Of a DNA stretch of 64,000 bases, positions 34,699 to 46,756 are shown piece after piece; within the stretch, counting starts at the first letter, position 1, and every line of letters starts with the position of its first letter. Position numbers and translations under genes: made by a program. Source of the DNA: Musa acuminata AAA Group (Eukaryota; Streptophyta; Magnoliopsida; Zingiberales; Musaceae); the NCBI RefSeq assembly GCF_036884655.1, contig NC_088345.1, positions 22,100,501-22,164,500 of the forward strand. Direction: 5' to 3'. The notes under the pieces were generated by a model. It did no database searches. It saw only the letters and a list, made by a program, of their open reading frames with translations, and was not told the DNA's origin.

Positions 34699-36851
34699 TG
34701 TTGAATCTCGGATTTTGATGATGAAGTCAATTGTCATTTGTTATCTAATCTATGTGTTGAGATAAGTGTGCAGGATTAACTACGATGAGAGTAAGACAAG
34801 CAGCAGGTGTTGCGCCGGAGTCAAGATCATGATCACGTTGGGAGTTCGAGAGTTCGACGGAAGTTCGGACGGTCGTCGGAGGTTCAGCGAGAACAGATCA
34901 GAGAAGTCCAGAAGCTTGCCAAGCGAAGCTCGTCGGAACTCGCCAAGTGGATCGTCGCAAAGTCCAGGAGTATGCCGAATGTCCGCAGAAGGATCACCGA
35001 GGGTTTATCGGATGATCGACGGAAGTTCGCCGGAAACTCGCCGGAAGAAGCGATTGACGCATCGGAGCATAGCTGCAGAAGTTGTCTTAAAGTTAATCGT
35101 AGTTAGCACGATGATTAAGCTTGAAAATGGGAGGTGATCCCATTAGCTTAATCTTGGGGCAATTGGGCCCCTGAAAAGATTCAAATTGGGCCGAATGGAG
35201 CGAACCATTCGGACCCTGATTGCACCAGGTGGTGCAACCGACTAGGCCAGGAGGTGCAACCGCCAGGGCTGCGAGGCTAGGCGGTGCAACCGCCCCAGCC
35301 AGGAGGTGCAACCGCCAGGGCTGCGAGGCTGGGCGGTGCAACCGCCCCAGCCAAGAGGTGCAACCGCCCAAGGCTCAGTCTCCAAGCGAGACTGGGCGGT
35401 GCAACCTCCTCTATCAAGAGGTAGCACCGCCAGAGCTCAAGTTTCGAGCTCTGCCAAGAGGTGCAACCACCGAGCTCGGTCTTCGAGCTCTGGCAGAGAG
35501 GTGCAACCTCTTTGGACAGGAGATGTATCGCCTGAGCTCGGTCTTCGAGCTCTGGCAGAGAGGTGCAACCTCCACTGGCAGAGAGGTGCAACCACCTCTG
35601 GCAGAGAAGGTGCATCAGCCTGAGCTCAGTTTTGAGCTCTGCCAGGTGATGCAACCACCGAGCTCAGACTTCGAGCTCTGCCAGGCGATGCAACCACTGA
35701 GCTCAGTCTTCGAGCTCTGGCAGAGAGGTGCCACCTCTCCAGTCAAGAGGTGCAACCGCCTGATCCCGGAATTCCGGGATTTGATCGTTTTGAGCTCCAA
35801 ATTTGAATTGGGTTGGGGCCTATAAATACCCCACCCATTCAACACTGAAAAGATATAGATCCACACCGAATTCTTGATCTTTTCAGTGATTCTAAGAGCT
35901 CAAATTTGTGTAAAGTCCTAAAGTTCTCCTCCTTCTGTTCTTCAAGTCTTGAGTTGTAAAGAGAGGAGAGAAAGGATCTGTAAAGGTTGTCTCCTGAGCC
36001 TGTCAAAAGGAGAGAAACTGTAAAAGGGCAGTTAGCCTTCGCCCATTGAAGGAAGGCAGCTAGTTGACGTCGGTAACCTCGTCGGAGGAGGAAGCCAAAA
36101 GTGGAGTAGGTCAAGACTGACTGAACCACTCTAAATCTCTGGTTTGCTTTTACCTTGAGCACTTTATCATTACTGCAAACCTCCTACATTGCTACTGCCC
36201 TCTGCGCCTTTACGAACGAGTTTCTAAGCTTTGATCTTTCAGAATCTGCATTCAAACGTAAATCGTGTTTTCGTACAATCTTCACACTGCAGTTTATGCT
36301 TACATTCGGATTCCATTTATAACTGCAAATTGCTTTCTACGTAAAACGCTTTTCAAGGCTCAAAACTGCTTTTAGACGCAAAACTACATTTAGACGTAAA
36401 ATTACGTTTAGACGTAAAACTGCGTTTAGACGCAAAACTGCGTTTAAACGTAAAACTACGTTTAGACGTAAAACTGCGTTTAGACGCAAAACAGCGTTTA
36501 GACGTAAAACTGCGTTTAGACGTAAAACTGCGTTTTGACGTAAAACTGTGTTTTGACGTAAAACTGCGTTTGAACGTAAAACTACGTTTAGACGTAAAAC
36601 TGCGTTTAGATGCAAACTGCGCTTAGACGCAAACTGTGCTTAGACGCAAACTGCGCTTAGACGCAAACTGTGTTTAGACGCAAACTGCGCTTAGACGCAA
36701 AACTGCGCTTAGACGCAAACTGCACTGTGATTATGCTTTTATATCGAAATCATTTTTTATCGGACGAACGCAGCTTTAGCTTTTAAATTGCTGTAAGATT
36801 TTCGCTGCACTAATTCACCCCCCCCCCCTCTTAGTGCTCTTGATCCTAACA
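34699..36851 (+). repeat. S 3' LTR
   Basis: 2153 bp, colinear with the 5' LTR. Single-base differences are few. Array differences: an extra GGCTGCGAGGCTG-containing unit near 35265-35340 and one unit fewer near 35720-35740. TATA box at 35821, palindrome at 35763-35780, 18/17-bp array at about 36370-36720. Confidence 0.95.
35821..35828 (+). promoter_or_regulatory. TATA box of S 3' LTR
   Basis: TATAAATA, same context as 28049-28056. Confidence 0.65.
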
Positions 36852-36856
36852 ATAGC

Positions 36857-37981
36857 CTTGTATTTGATATATCTCCTGTTTAGACGTAACGATTCGAATC
36901 TGTGCAACTTGCAAGATTCTGACCTTTCTACCTTGTTATGGTTATAACTTCATGTATTGACATCTGATTTGGACAAAACTTATTTAATCAGAATATAGAC
37001 TCATAAACCTTTGTTTTGATAGCTTATTTTAAGAATTTAGAGTAAGTTTTCCTGCCCAAACTTCTGTTTCAAATGAGCCTATAGATTCTACAAAATAGGG
37101 ATCGTAATTTTTGACCTTTCGATACTAAACTGCTTATAAGTCCCTATTGCAAATGTTGATTTATTTAAAGCTTATTTCATTGGAAACTAGACTCGTAGAT
37201 CTTTCTTTTGATATATGGATTGATAGATTTGGAATCCAAACACCTGCCCAGTTATTTGTTGAATCTGACATTATGAATTCTGCTAAACAGAGATTTTGTT
37301 CGATGACCCTTGTTTACCAAATTATTTGTATCTCTCTCTATTGGACAGTTCAATTTATATGAAGCCTGTCTTATCTGAAAGTATAATCCAATGATATATT
37401 TCTGAGTAATTTGGAGCACGATTGATAGTTTGAATCATTTGTTCAATGTGCCTTTTGTATTCTGCCATAAATCTTGCTTTGGTCGATTTCTCATATTCTG
37501 GTTTCATTCCTTTGGAAATTGATATCCTTTAGCTTTCTTATTCAATTGAGCTTTATATTACTATTTTGAATTCTTGTATGCTCTTGTCCTTAAAATTATT
37601 GTATTCTTGAAAACTATTGTGTAACGTTTATGCTATATCGTATTGACTCATATAGGCACATGTATATCCTATTGTTTCGCATTTGCTTTCGATATGTGCC
37701 TATTCCAGTTTCATTCCTTTGGACATTGAATTCATCAAATCTTCTTATTTGAATCGAGTTATATGTGATTGCTTGGAATCCTTGAATGCTCTTGCTGTCA
37801 TTTCCTTTCAAATCTGAATATAATTGTTAAAGATTATTGCTTACTTCGTATTGACTCGTAAAGCCACATGTACGTTTTGTTGTTCCGCGTGTGCTTCCGA
37901 TGTGCTATTCATTGTTCATACTATCCTTTTGTACTATGGTATTTGTGGGATATTGTGAACCTTCGCCAGAAATGGTGAAGG
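36857..37981 (+). repeat. G 3' LTR segment 2
   Basis: Resumes the G LTR after S (CTTGTATTTGATATATCTCC, as at 21746). It matches 21746-22865 of the 5' LTR, then is cut by E2 at 37981 within AATGGTGAAGG. AT-rich, no gene. Confidence 0.9.
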
Positions 37982-39599
37982 TGTTGAATCTCGTATTATG
38001 ATGATGAAACCAATTGATAATTATGTTTATATTTAACTATATTTTGAGTGATGCAGGTCTACTCTATCAGGATTAGACAATTAAGGCAGGAGGAATTGAC
38101 GTTGCGCCGGAGGAGATCACGTTAGGATATTGGATGGCAGAAGGCTTCGGATGTCGGGCATCGGGCCAAGAGCGGAATTGCGCCAAGGATATCGACGTTG
38201 CGGAGGTCAACCGCTGATTGGGCAACAAGCCGCAAGAGAGGATGATGCGCTGAAGAATCGAACGAAGCGCCAACCAATGACGTGCCGGGTAATAGAATGT
38301 CAATTCGCTTTATAATAATTGTCTAGATCGGAGTAGAGTTTTTGCTTGTGTGTGCAGGATTAACTATGATAATGACGAAGACATAAACCAAAACAAAGTG
38401 TTGGAATCAAGCACGAAGGATTCATTATGAGTTCGAGAGTTCGACGGAAGTTCGAAGGTTCGTCGGGAATGCTGCCGGAACTAGCCAAGAATTAGTAGGG
38501 AGCTTGCCGAAGGGTTTTTCGGAAGCTCGCCGGAAGGTTCGTTGGAAGTTCGCGGAGCTCGCCGAGAAAGATCGGAGCTTGCCGAAGAAGCTCGTTGGAA
38601 CTCGCCAAGATCAAATCGTGAAGTCTAGGAGCTTGCCGGGAGTCCGCAGAATTGTTTTCGAGAGTTTATCGGAAGACCGTCGGAAGTTCACCGGAAGCTC
38701 GCCGGAAGAAGTCTTGACTTACGGACTTTGTAATAGCTTAGAAAATGTCTTTAAATTCGTAGTTAGCACGTTAATTAGGGTTAGGATTAGGTGTTAATCC
38801 TATAACCCAAGTAGGGGCCAATTGGGCCCGAGTTCGGACTGGTTTGGGCCAAGTTTGGAGCCCAACCAGTGAGCTGATTTGGCCTAGGCGGTGGCACCGC
38901 CCAGCACCCGAGAGTTGGGCGGTGACACCTCCTGGGCTGGGCGGTTGCACCGTCTAGCACCCGAGCGTTGGGCGGTGGCACCGCTTGGCTGGGCGGTGGC
39001 ACCACCAACATCGGGAACATAAAAGAATTCAAATTTTTGGAGCCCAAATTTGAATCCTCTTGAGGCCTATAAATACCCCTCATGTCTCAACTGAGAAGAT
39101 AACTTTTTGTGCAGCAAGTGATTGAGAGAAAAGTTTTAGAAGAGTCTTTGCCTTTCTTGTTTTCAATTTGCTAGTGTTCACCTCCTTCTTTCTTGCTGAA
39201 AATCTGTAAGAGAGTGAACCGCTTGTAAAAGTTGTAAGGGGGGTATTTACCCTTCCCTTTCAAGAGATTTGCTAGTGGAAGGTAGGAGCCTCATCGAAGA
39301 GGGGCCTCGCAAGTGGATGTAGGTCATTTGACCGAACCACTGTAAAATCAGCGTAATCACTAGTTTGCATTTACTTATTGTCATTTATATTACTGCAAAC
39401 CATTTGCACTTTAATGCTATACTGCTTTGTCTCCGTCTTACTTATCTCTTCAAGTTAAAACGCAATCAAAACGGTTTCAAACGAAAACGTTAGTTTTATC
39501 GTACGAAGTTTCTGAAAGTGTTTAAATCGTCAAAAGTTTATCACACTTTACCGCAGCACTAATTCACCCCCCTCTCTTAGTGCCACTCTAATCCTAACA
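37982..39599 (+). repeat. E2 5' LTR
   Basis: 1618 bp, TGTTGAATCTCG...CCTAACA. The first module (38050-38300) is shared with E1, E3 and M2. Then come GGAAGCTCGCCGG-type short repeats (38440-38715), GGCGGTGGCACCGCC palindromes (38886-39003), a hairpin with 10-bp arms ATTCAAATTT/AAATTTGAAT (39027-39055) and the TATA box. No 18/17-bp array. Confidence 0.93.
39068..39075 (+). promoter_or_regulatory. TATA box of E2 5' LTR
   Basis: TATAAATA in GAGGCCTATAAATACCCC, 13 bp after a hairpin with arms ATTCAAATTT/AAATTTGAAT. Confidence 0.65.
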
Positions 39600-39613
39600 A
39601 TTGGTATCAGAGC
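39600..39613 (+). other. E2 primer-binding site
   Basis: ATTGGTATCAGAGC-type sequence directly after CCTAACA; same tRNA primer as S. Confidence 0.9.
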
Positions 39614-39649
39614 CCGGTATTACTCATTTCGAATTTACACCCGAGAGAA

Positions 39650-40582
39650 ATGGCTCTTTATGGCTTTCAAGAGGGCTTATCGGTTTTTCGTCCACCGTTG
39701 TTTAACGAATTGGACTACACTTATTGGAAAACTCGAATGAGAGTTTTTTTTATTTCTATAAATTTGTATTTATGGAATATTATTGAAAATGATTTTCAAC
39801 TTCCCTCTAAACCGATGAACAAATGGTCGGATTTGGAGAAGAAGTATTTTTCTTTAAACGCAAAGGCTATGAATGCCTTATTTTGCGCTTTAGACCAAAA
39901 TGAGTTCAATCGGATTTCTACGTGCGAAACGGCTTTTGATATTTGGCGAACACTTGAAATCACGCACGAGGGAACTAGTAGAGTCAAAGACTCGAAAGTT
40001 AACATTTTATTGCATGATTTTGAGCTTTTTCAAATGCAACCAAGCGAGACTATAGGCAACATATACACCAGTTTCACGGATGTCGTCAATAATATAAGAG
40101 TTCTTAGTAAATCTTTTTCGAATTTTGATCTCGTAAGCAAGATCTTAAGATCCCTTCCAAAAAGGTGGGATTCTAAAATAACTGCAATACAAGAAACAAA
40201 AGATTTAAATATTTTTTCACTTGAAGAAGTAATTGGTTTGTTGATGATATATGAAATGGTGCACAATAAACATGATGAACAAAATCACCTTCCAAAGAAT
40301 AGGAAGGATTTGGAACTCCAGACAAATGGATACCACTTGAACAATGACTCAAGTGATGAGGACAATGATGAACTTGAATTTCGAATACTAAATCTTAATA
40401 AGTTTATTAAACAAAAATCTAAAATAAACAATGAATTTGAACGGTGGAAGAGGTCAAAGAAGAGGAAGGCAACCAAGGATGAATCAAGAACTTCCAAAGG
40501 TGAAACGGCGAATTGGGCTTTGACGGGCTTCGACTACAAAGTAAGTAACTCAACTCTCTTGAATTATTTTGAAATTACTTGA
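39650..40582 (+). CDS. Short Gag without zinc knuckle, element E2
   Basis: 310 codons, uninterrupted; ATG at the same distance from the PBS as in S. The copia Gag core is complete: [81 protein letters not shown]. After the acidic NDSSDEDNDE segment comes a Lys/Arg-rich stretch (KQKSKINNEFERWKRSKKRK) where S has [14 protein letters not shown]; no CCHC can be formed. It ends ...TLLNYFEIT. The protein is 217 residues shorter than S Gag and lacks both knuckles and the coiled-coil-like part. It could be a particle subunit that co-assembles with S-type Gag, or a dominant interfering one; neither is shown. Confidence 0.88.
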   Translation: MALYGFQEGLSVFRPPLFNELDYTYWKTRMRVFFISINLYLWNIIENDFQLPSKPMNKWSDLEKKYFSLNAKAMNALFCALDQNEFNRISTCETAFDIWRTLEITHEGTSRVKDSKVNILLHDFELFQMQPSETIGNIYTSFTDVVNNIRVLSKSFSNFDLVSKILRSLPKRWDSKITAIQETKDLNIFSLEEVIGLLMIYEMVHNKHDEQNHLPKNRKDLELQTNGYHLNNDSSDEDNDELEFRILNLNKFIKQKSKINNEFERWKRSKKRKATKDESRTSKGETANWALTGFDYKVSNSTLLNYFEIT

Positions 40583-43373
40583 TGTTTTCCATGATGCATT
40601 TTCTCCTTTCTTTTGAATAATTATTTTTCTTGAAAATTGTATGTTTTATGTTAATAGAATAAAATGTTAGATTTAAATAATCATATATATGTGCTTGAGA
40701 AGCAAGAATGTGTATTTTGATGATTTCCATATTAACCTTCAATGATGATGCATGGTTTTTATATGGAAGGCTTGATGATTTTTTTTAAAACCTTGTCTTT
40801 GGTTTTCAAACATGATGTATGCCTTTGACATAAGAAAAAAACTTAAGCATGCTAATATAAAATCAATCACATAAATTAAAACTAAAGAAGTTTTAGTTAT
40901 CTATAAGAATCATTCAAAATTATGTTCAATGAAACCATTGCATAATGATGTAATGAAAATATTAAACATTTTGAAACCATGTTTTAGTGTCATGCATAAT
41001 GATCATGCTTAATAAATTTTGAAATTATGCATATGAATCTTGTGATTTATGGATTATTGATTTTTACCATAATGAAAGTGCCTTATTAATCTTTGTTGTA
41101 ATAAATCTTACACTTTTGGTTTTAAACATTATACATCTTTTTATTTGGTATAAGTGAAATAAAATCATATGAATTGAAACAACTAAAAAGAGGAAAATAT
41201 TTTTTCCTTGAAAATTTATTTTTCTCTATCCTATTGATCTTGATGTTTATTATGATAAATCTATGTATACCATTTTGAATCTCTTGAAAGTAATGTTGAT
41301 ATTTTGATGATTTTGATGATTTAAATTTGAAATGAGTTTTATCAAAATCATGATATTGATTTTTTGGAATAACATGAGATTATCTTTTATGATCATTTTG
41401 ATTCATGGAATTTTGGATTCATGACTTGGTCTTACATTTGTATATGAGATGGTTGAAATCTTTGTACGTTTGAATTCTTCCCTTCTCCTTTCAATTTATG
41501 CATGTTATATGTTAAAGATTTAAAACCATGTTTTAGTATCATGCATATCTAAGAAATATTGATGTGACAAATTGAATAAGTTGAAAATGAATGATGATTT
41601 TTCTCTTGAATATAACTTGTGATATTTTTTATATAAATCATCATTTTGATTTCTCGACATTCGATACATGAGATTTTATTATAAATCAAAATTTCTCATT
41701 AATCTATCTTCTATGATTTTACTTGATATTCTCTTGAGAGGAGATTTTCTAAATGAATCATGATTTTTCATTGTGAGTTCTTAGAGTTATTACTTGATTT
41801 TTCTTTTAAAACAAGATCTCTTCTTTATACTCCTATGATTTTTCTTGATATTTTATTTCAAGAAGATATTTACTATATGAATCATGTCTTTTGGTATTGA
41901 AATGATTTTATCCTTCATGACATGATTTCTTTGTATTTATGGCTTGCATGGCTTGAAATGTTTTGGTATGATGCATGCAGTGATGAAATATTCATAAAGT
42001 TAAAATGATGTATGCAATACTTATGATAATGATGTACATGATGTATTTATTGCATATGATGTGTATTATGAATGCTTTAAATGATGAATGTTTGGTATCA
42101 TGATCAACATGTTGATAAATGCTTAAAAATTTTAATGTTTGAGTATCATGTATGATATGCTTATTAATGATGATTGATTTATTTTTCAGTATCGTGCATG
42201 AAAAATAAGGTTATTGAAATTGTGTATGTTTTAATTTGAATATATAATGATGCACAAATAAGAATGATACTTACCTTTCTCATAATATGAAAATTGATAT
42301 AAGTGTCTTCCCTTCTTTTTGACAATGACAAAGGGGGAGCAAGAATTTCTAGCGTGGACATCATGAAAAGAGGCAAACTAACTAGCTTGCACAATTCAAG
42401 ATGAAAGCAAAAATTGCACTTCTCAAAAGAGAAGATGCAAATGTAACATTTGCCAAATTGTTTGCTTGCCCCATGTAAAACATTATCTCTTGCTAGTTTG
42501 GAATTTTTGCTAGCTTGTATGTTACAAAACTTGATCACTTTTTCAAACATTTTGCTAGCTTACACTTTGCAAAGAAAGCAAAAATGACACTTCTAGAAGA
42601 AAGAACTTGTTATTTTGAACATCACAAGCTTGCCTATCTTAAGAAACAAAAATTGCAAAAGTGCTATCTTGCTTATCTCAAGAAGCAAAACTTGCAACTT
42701 GCACATTGCAATAGGAAGCAAGAATTATGAGCTTACAAAAGAAAGCTATCTTGCATTTGTTTTCGAAATTTTTGCTAGCTTGTATATTGTGAAACTTACA
42801 TATCGTAAAAATTGCTAGCTTTTAGTCTAAAGAGAAGCAAAAAGTTGCTATCTCAAAAGAAGCAAATGTGCTATCTTGCCTATCTTAAGAGGCAAAAATG
42901 CTAACTTGCACATCTAGCAAAACTTGACAAATTTGCATATTTAAAGAAGCAAGAGTTGCTTTCTTGAACATCTCAAATATTGCTAGCTTGCATGATGTAG
43001 AACTTGCTATCTTGAACATTACCAAAAGTGCTATCTTGTATGCTGTAAAACTTGCATATCTAAAACTTGATAGCTTGAATGTCCTAAGCATGATGCATTA
43101 CTTGCTAAATTTTCTAGCTTCAAAACTGCATAATGATAAACTTATATTACAAACACAAAGAATAGTTGTACTTCTCCTTTTTGTTGATGACATGATATGC
43201 ATAAGTCTATGCATGAGTTCATAATGACGTGTTGCAAGTATTCATGATGAATATTGCAATTTCTTGAATTCAGTTTGAATTCAAGGTTCTATCAATATGG
43301 CATATTGATAGGGGGAGTTTGTTTAAACTCCGGGAGTCAAGTTTAACTCCGTCATCAATTGGTTGTCATCATC
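40583..43373 (+). other. E2 long non-coding 3' internal region
   Basis: AT-rich, no gene. 40583-42290 is dominated by ATGAT/TTGAT words without clear units. 42315-42339 is a secondary purine tract (AATGACAAAGGGGGAGC). 42340-43100 is a mosaic of short recurring words (GCTAGCTTG, AAGAAGCAAAA, TGCTATCTTG). 43260-43355 holds the hairpin cluster (GAATTC, CTATCAATATG/CATATTGATAG, GGAGTTT/AAACTCC). Confidence 0.75.
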
Positions 43374-43387
43374 AAAAAGGGGGAGAT
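43374..43387 (+). other. E2 polypurine tract
   Basis: AAAAAGGGGGAGAT-type tract adjoining the LTR start at 43388. Confidence 0.9.
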
Positions 43388-44984
43388 TGTTGAATCTCAT
43401 ATTTTGATGATGAAACCAATTGATAATTATGTTTATGTTTAATTGTATTTTGAGTGATGCAGGTCTACTCGATCAGGATTAGACAATTAAGGCAGGAGGA
43501 ATTGACGTTGCGCCGGAGGAGATCACGTTAGGATATTGGATGGCAGAAGGCTTCGGATGTCGGGCATCGGGCCAAGAGCGGAATTGCGCCAAGGATATCG
43601 ACGTTGCGGAGGTCAACCGCTGATTGGGCAACAAGCCGCAAGAGAGGATGATGCGCCGAAGAATCGGATGAAGCGCCAACCAATGACGTGCCAGCCAACA
43701 GAATGTTAATTCGCTTTATAATAATTGTGTAGATCGGAGTAGAGTTTTTGCTTGTGTGTGCAGGATTAACTACGATAACGATGAAGACATAAAGCAAAAC
43801 AAAGTGTCGGAGTCAAGCACGAAGGATTCATTGCATGTTCGAGAGTTCGACGGAAGTCCGAAGGTTCGTCGGGAATACTGCCGGAACTAGCCAAGAATAA
43901 GTAGGGAGCTTGCCGAAGGGTTTTTCGGAAGCTCGCTGGAAGGTTCGTTGGAAGTTCACGGAGCTCACCGAGAAAGATCGGAGCTTGCCGAAGAAGCTCA
44001 TTAGAAATCGCCAAGATCAAATCGTGAAGTCTAGGAGCTTGCCGGGAGTCCGCAGAATGGTTTTCGAGAGTTTATCGGAAGACCGTCGAAAGTTCACCAG
44101 AAGCTCGCCGGAAGAAGTCTTGACTTACGGACTTTGTAATAGCTTAGAAAATGTCTTTAAATTCGTAGTTAGCACGTTAATTAGGGTTAGGATTATGTGT
44201 TAATCCTATAACCCAAGTAGGGGCCAATTGGGCCCAAGTTCGGACTGGTTTGGGCCAAGTTTGGAGCCCAACCAGTGAGTTGATTTGGCCTAGGCGGTGG
44301 CACCGCCCAGCACCCGAGAGCTGGGCGGTGACACCTCCTGGGTTGGACGGTTGCACCGTCCAGCACCCGAGTGCTAGGCGGTGGCACCGCCAACATCGGG
44401 AACATAAGAGAATTCAAATTTTTAGAGCCCAAATTTGAATCCTCTTGAGACCTATAAATACCCCTCAAATCTCAACTGAGAAGACAACTTTTTGTGCATC
44501 AAGTGATTGAGAGAAAAGTCTTAGAAGAGTCTTTGCCTTTCTTGTTTTCAATTTGCTAGTGTTCACCTCCATCTTTCTTACTGAAAATCTGTAAGAGAGT
44601 GAACCGCTTGTAAAAGTTGTAAGAGGGGTATTTACCCTTCCCTTTCAAGAGATTTGCTAGTGGAAGGTGGGAGCCTCATCGAAGAGGGGCCTCGCAAGTG
44701 GATGTAGATCATTTGACCGAACCACTGTAAAATCAGCGTAATCTTTGGTTTGCATTTACTTATTGTCATTTATATTACTGCAAACCATTTGCACTTTAAT
44801 GCTATACTGCTTTGTCTCTGTCTTACTTATCTCTTCAAGTTAAAACACAATCGAAACGGTTTCAAACGAAAACGTTAGTTTTATCATACGAAGTTTCCGA
44901 AAGTGTTTAAATCGTCAAAAGTTTATCACACTTTACCGCTACACTAATTCACCCCCCCCTCTTAGTGCCACTCCGATCTTAACA
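43388..44984 (+). repeat. E2 3' LTR
   Basis: 1597 bp, nearly identical to the 5' LTR; the palindrome array (44293-44392) is one unit shorter. TATA box at 44453-44460. Confidence 0.93.
44453..44460 (+). promoter_or_regulatory. TATA box of E2 3' LTR
   Basis: TATAAATA in GAGACCTATAAATACCCC. Confidence 0.6.
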
Positions 44985-44989
44985 GAAGG

Positions 44990-46269
44990 GAGTTATGCAT
45001 AGAGCCTGAGATGCTCTGTCGGCCCCCCTATGACTTCACTCAGACGTGGGTGGATGGAGCTCCCAAACATGGGAGACCTCCCAGACGTGGGAGACTTATG
45101 TTTGGTGGTCATTCAGAAATGGATGTACCATATTATGTTATGGTCCCACTTCACCTTCTGTATGTTTGATATGATATCCGAATTTTTGGTTATGTGTTTC
45201 TATACATGCTTTGGATAAGAATGAAATGAATGCAACTTCGATTCGACGTTTGAGCTTCTGTTTCGTATTCGTTCTTTGAAATGCTCCGAAATGGCTTATA
45301 CGCCATTGATATGTTCCAAAATGTTTCATTTATTATTGATATGCTCCGAAACATTTCATACGCCTTTGATATGCTCCGAAATGTTTCATTTGCTATTGTT
45401 ATGCTTCGAAATGTTCCATATGTAGTTGATATGCTCTGGAATATTTCATACACTATTGACATGCTCCAATTACTCTGTGATCCATTTGCTATGAACTAAT
45501 ATATTCTGAAATGTCCTATTTGCAATTGATTTACTCCAGAACATCTCGTACGCTGTTGATATACTCCAATTACTCTATGCTCCATCTATTATGAATCAAA
45601 TATGTTTTGAATGACATGATACATATGATTTTGTATCTAATAAGATGGTATCCTTGAGAATTCTTGTATTCTGCCTTGCATTATGATACCTTACTTGTTT
45701 GAAATCTTTCCTTTTGTTCTGAATATGCTTTGTCACTTGCTGAGCTATTTTTAGCTCACTCCGTTGTTATATAAATATTTCAGGTCAACTTGTCACTCTT
45801 TGAGATGTTTGAATTGGGCTGAGGCTATGGAAAGCTATTCAGAATTATGGGCAAGTCTTGTTGGTTATTATGTTATTGTTGTATAAGCATATTTTGTATG
45901 TAATGAAATGTTATCGATGAACCGAAATGAATATACCTTGTAAAAGTGTTAGAAGATATCTCTTGTTTGGAATTTCAGAATGTTAAGTCTAGTTTATGAT
46001 GATATGAACTTGTGGTGAATAATTGGAGTTCTGATTGTATAATTTATTTAGCTTGTGGATTTATAAATGTTGTTCATGTTTGTCAAGTTGGCTTGGGTTG
46101 CCATAAATGTGAATTATCGAGTGATGTGATATATGATTATAAACTGCACAGGTTTTAAAGATGTGAATTTGATATAATGTTTTTCAATGTCCTCAAATGT
46201 TAGTTTGGATCCTGGATTGGTTTGCGATGAAAGTTTTTAATAATATCGATATTTTTGAGGGGCGTGACA
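44990..46269 (+). repeat. G 3' LTR segment 3
   Basis: Resumes after E2 (GAGTTATGCATAGAGCCTGA, as at 22865). It includes the GATATGCTCCGAAA-type repeats (about 45290-45560) and ends GGGGCGTGACA at 46269. Confidence 0.92.
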
Positions 46270-46756
46270 TGCCCCGCTGGTAGAACCGCCCGCGGAGGCG
46301 GCGGCGCCCGCGGGGGTGCCCACCTACAGCGGTAGCGCCGCCAGCGCCCTCGCCTCGCCGCACAGGCCGCCGCTAGTAAGGTGGCGGCGGCAGCAGTAGT
46401 AAGAGGGAATTAGGGTTTTGGGCAAAAAGATAGTTTTGCCATTGTGAATTTGAGAAATTCTAGTTTCTTTCTTTTATCCAAATTATGAAAATACCCTTAG
46501 GAATTGAGAAATTCCCTACATATCCCTAATTTCAGAAAATATTAATTAATTAAATGGTTTAGTTGATTATTATTTTTATTATTATCTAGTAGTCCTACAT
46601 GATGATGATTATTTATACATGTGAAATATGATGTGTGGACGGATGATCATAGACCGTGTGATGTGTGTACTTGTGATTATTATTATTGAGGTCTGCGAGC
46701 TTCCATTATATTTCTCGTTTATTGTCGGGCCTGCGTACCTATGATTAAGTTATAAT
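46270..46756 (+). other. B leader, GC-rich part
   Basis: 46270-46390 is strikingly GC-rich (CGGCGGCGCC words, CCGCCGC repeats), then AT-rich. No gene. Lies between G and E3 and belongs to the untranslated leader of B. Confidence 0.65.

Larger units (their letters stand above)
26939..36851 (+). mobile_element. S: near-intact autonomous SIRE-like Ty1/copia element
   Basis: 9913 bp: 5' LTR 26939-29078, PBS, gag 29129-30712, in-frame pol to 33763, non-coding tail, PPT, 3' LTR 34699-36851. Flanks CTAGC (26934-26938) and ATAGC (36852-36856) differ by one base; the empty site is seen in the other G LTR near 21740. The two LTRs are nearly identical apart from repeat-number changes, so the insertion is recent. 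One UAG separates gag and pol; no other coding break was seen. No envelope-like frame lies between pol and the PPT. It is the best candidate partner for E2 and E3. Confidence 0.95.
37982..44984 (+). mobile_element. E2: gag-only LTR element
   Basis: 7003 bp: 5' LTR 37982-39599, PBS, gag 39650-40582, about 2.8 kb of non-coding DNA, PPT, 3' LTR 43388-44984. Perfect duplication GAAGG (37977-37981 and 44985-44989). There is no protease, integrase or RT trace in the internal region. The same layout as E1 and E3 in an independent site argues for a transposing non-autonomous family (TR-GAG type) and against a one-off deletion. Confidence 0.93.
16840..46269 (+). mobile_element. G: internally deleted Ty3/gypsy element with about 4.6-kb LTRs
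   Basis: 5' LTR about 16840-17739 plus 20680-24124; internal region 24125-24716; 3' LTR 24717-26938 plus 36857-37981 plus 44990-46269. The LTR copies are colinear block by block once the solo LTR, S and E2 are removed. The 5' LTR lacks about the first 200 bp (TGTAATATCCC start) and meets the B leader near 16840, so no target duplication remains. Ends TGTAATATCC...GGCGTGACA. An RT remnant identifies it as Ty3/gypsy. Long LTRs would fit a Tekay/Del-type chromovirus, but that is an inference. Confidence 0.85.

Noticed and set aside
35220..35825. 201-aa frame in the S 3' LTR and similar frames at 27333-27929, 47591-48139, 53867-54438
   Set aside because: Generated by the U3 palindrome array; open in multiple frames, unit number varies, no domain.
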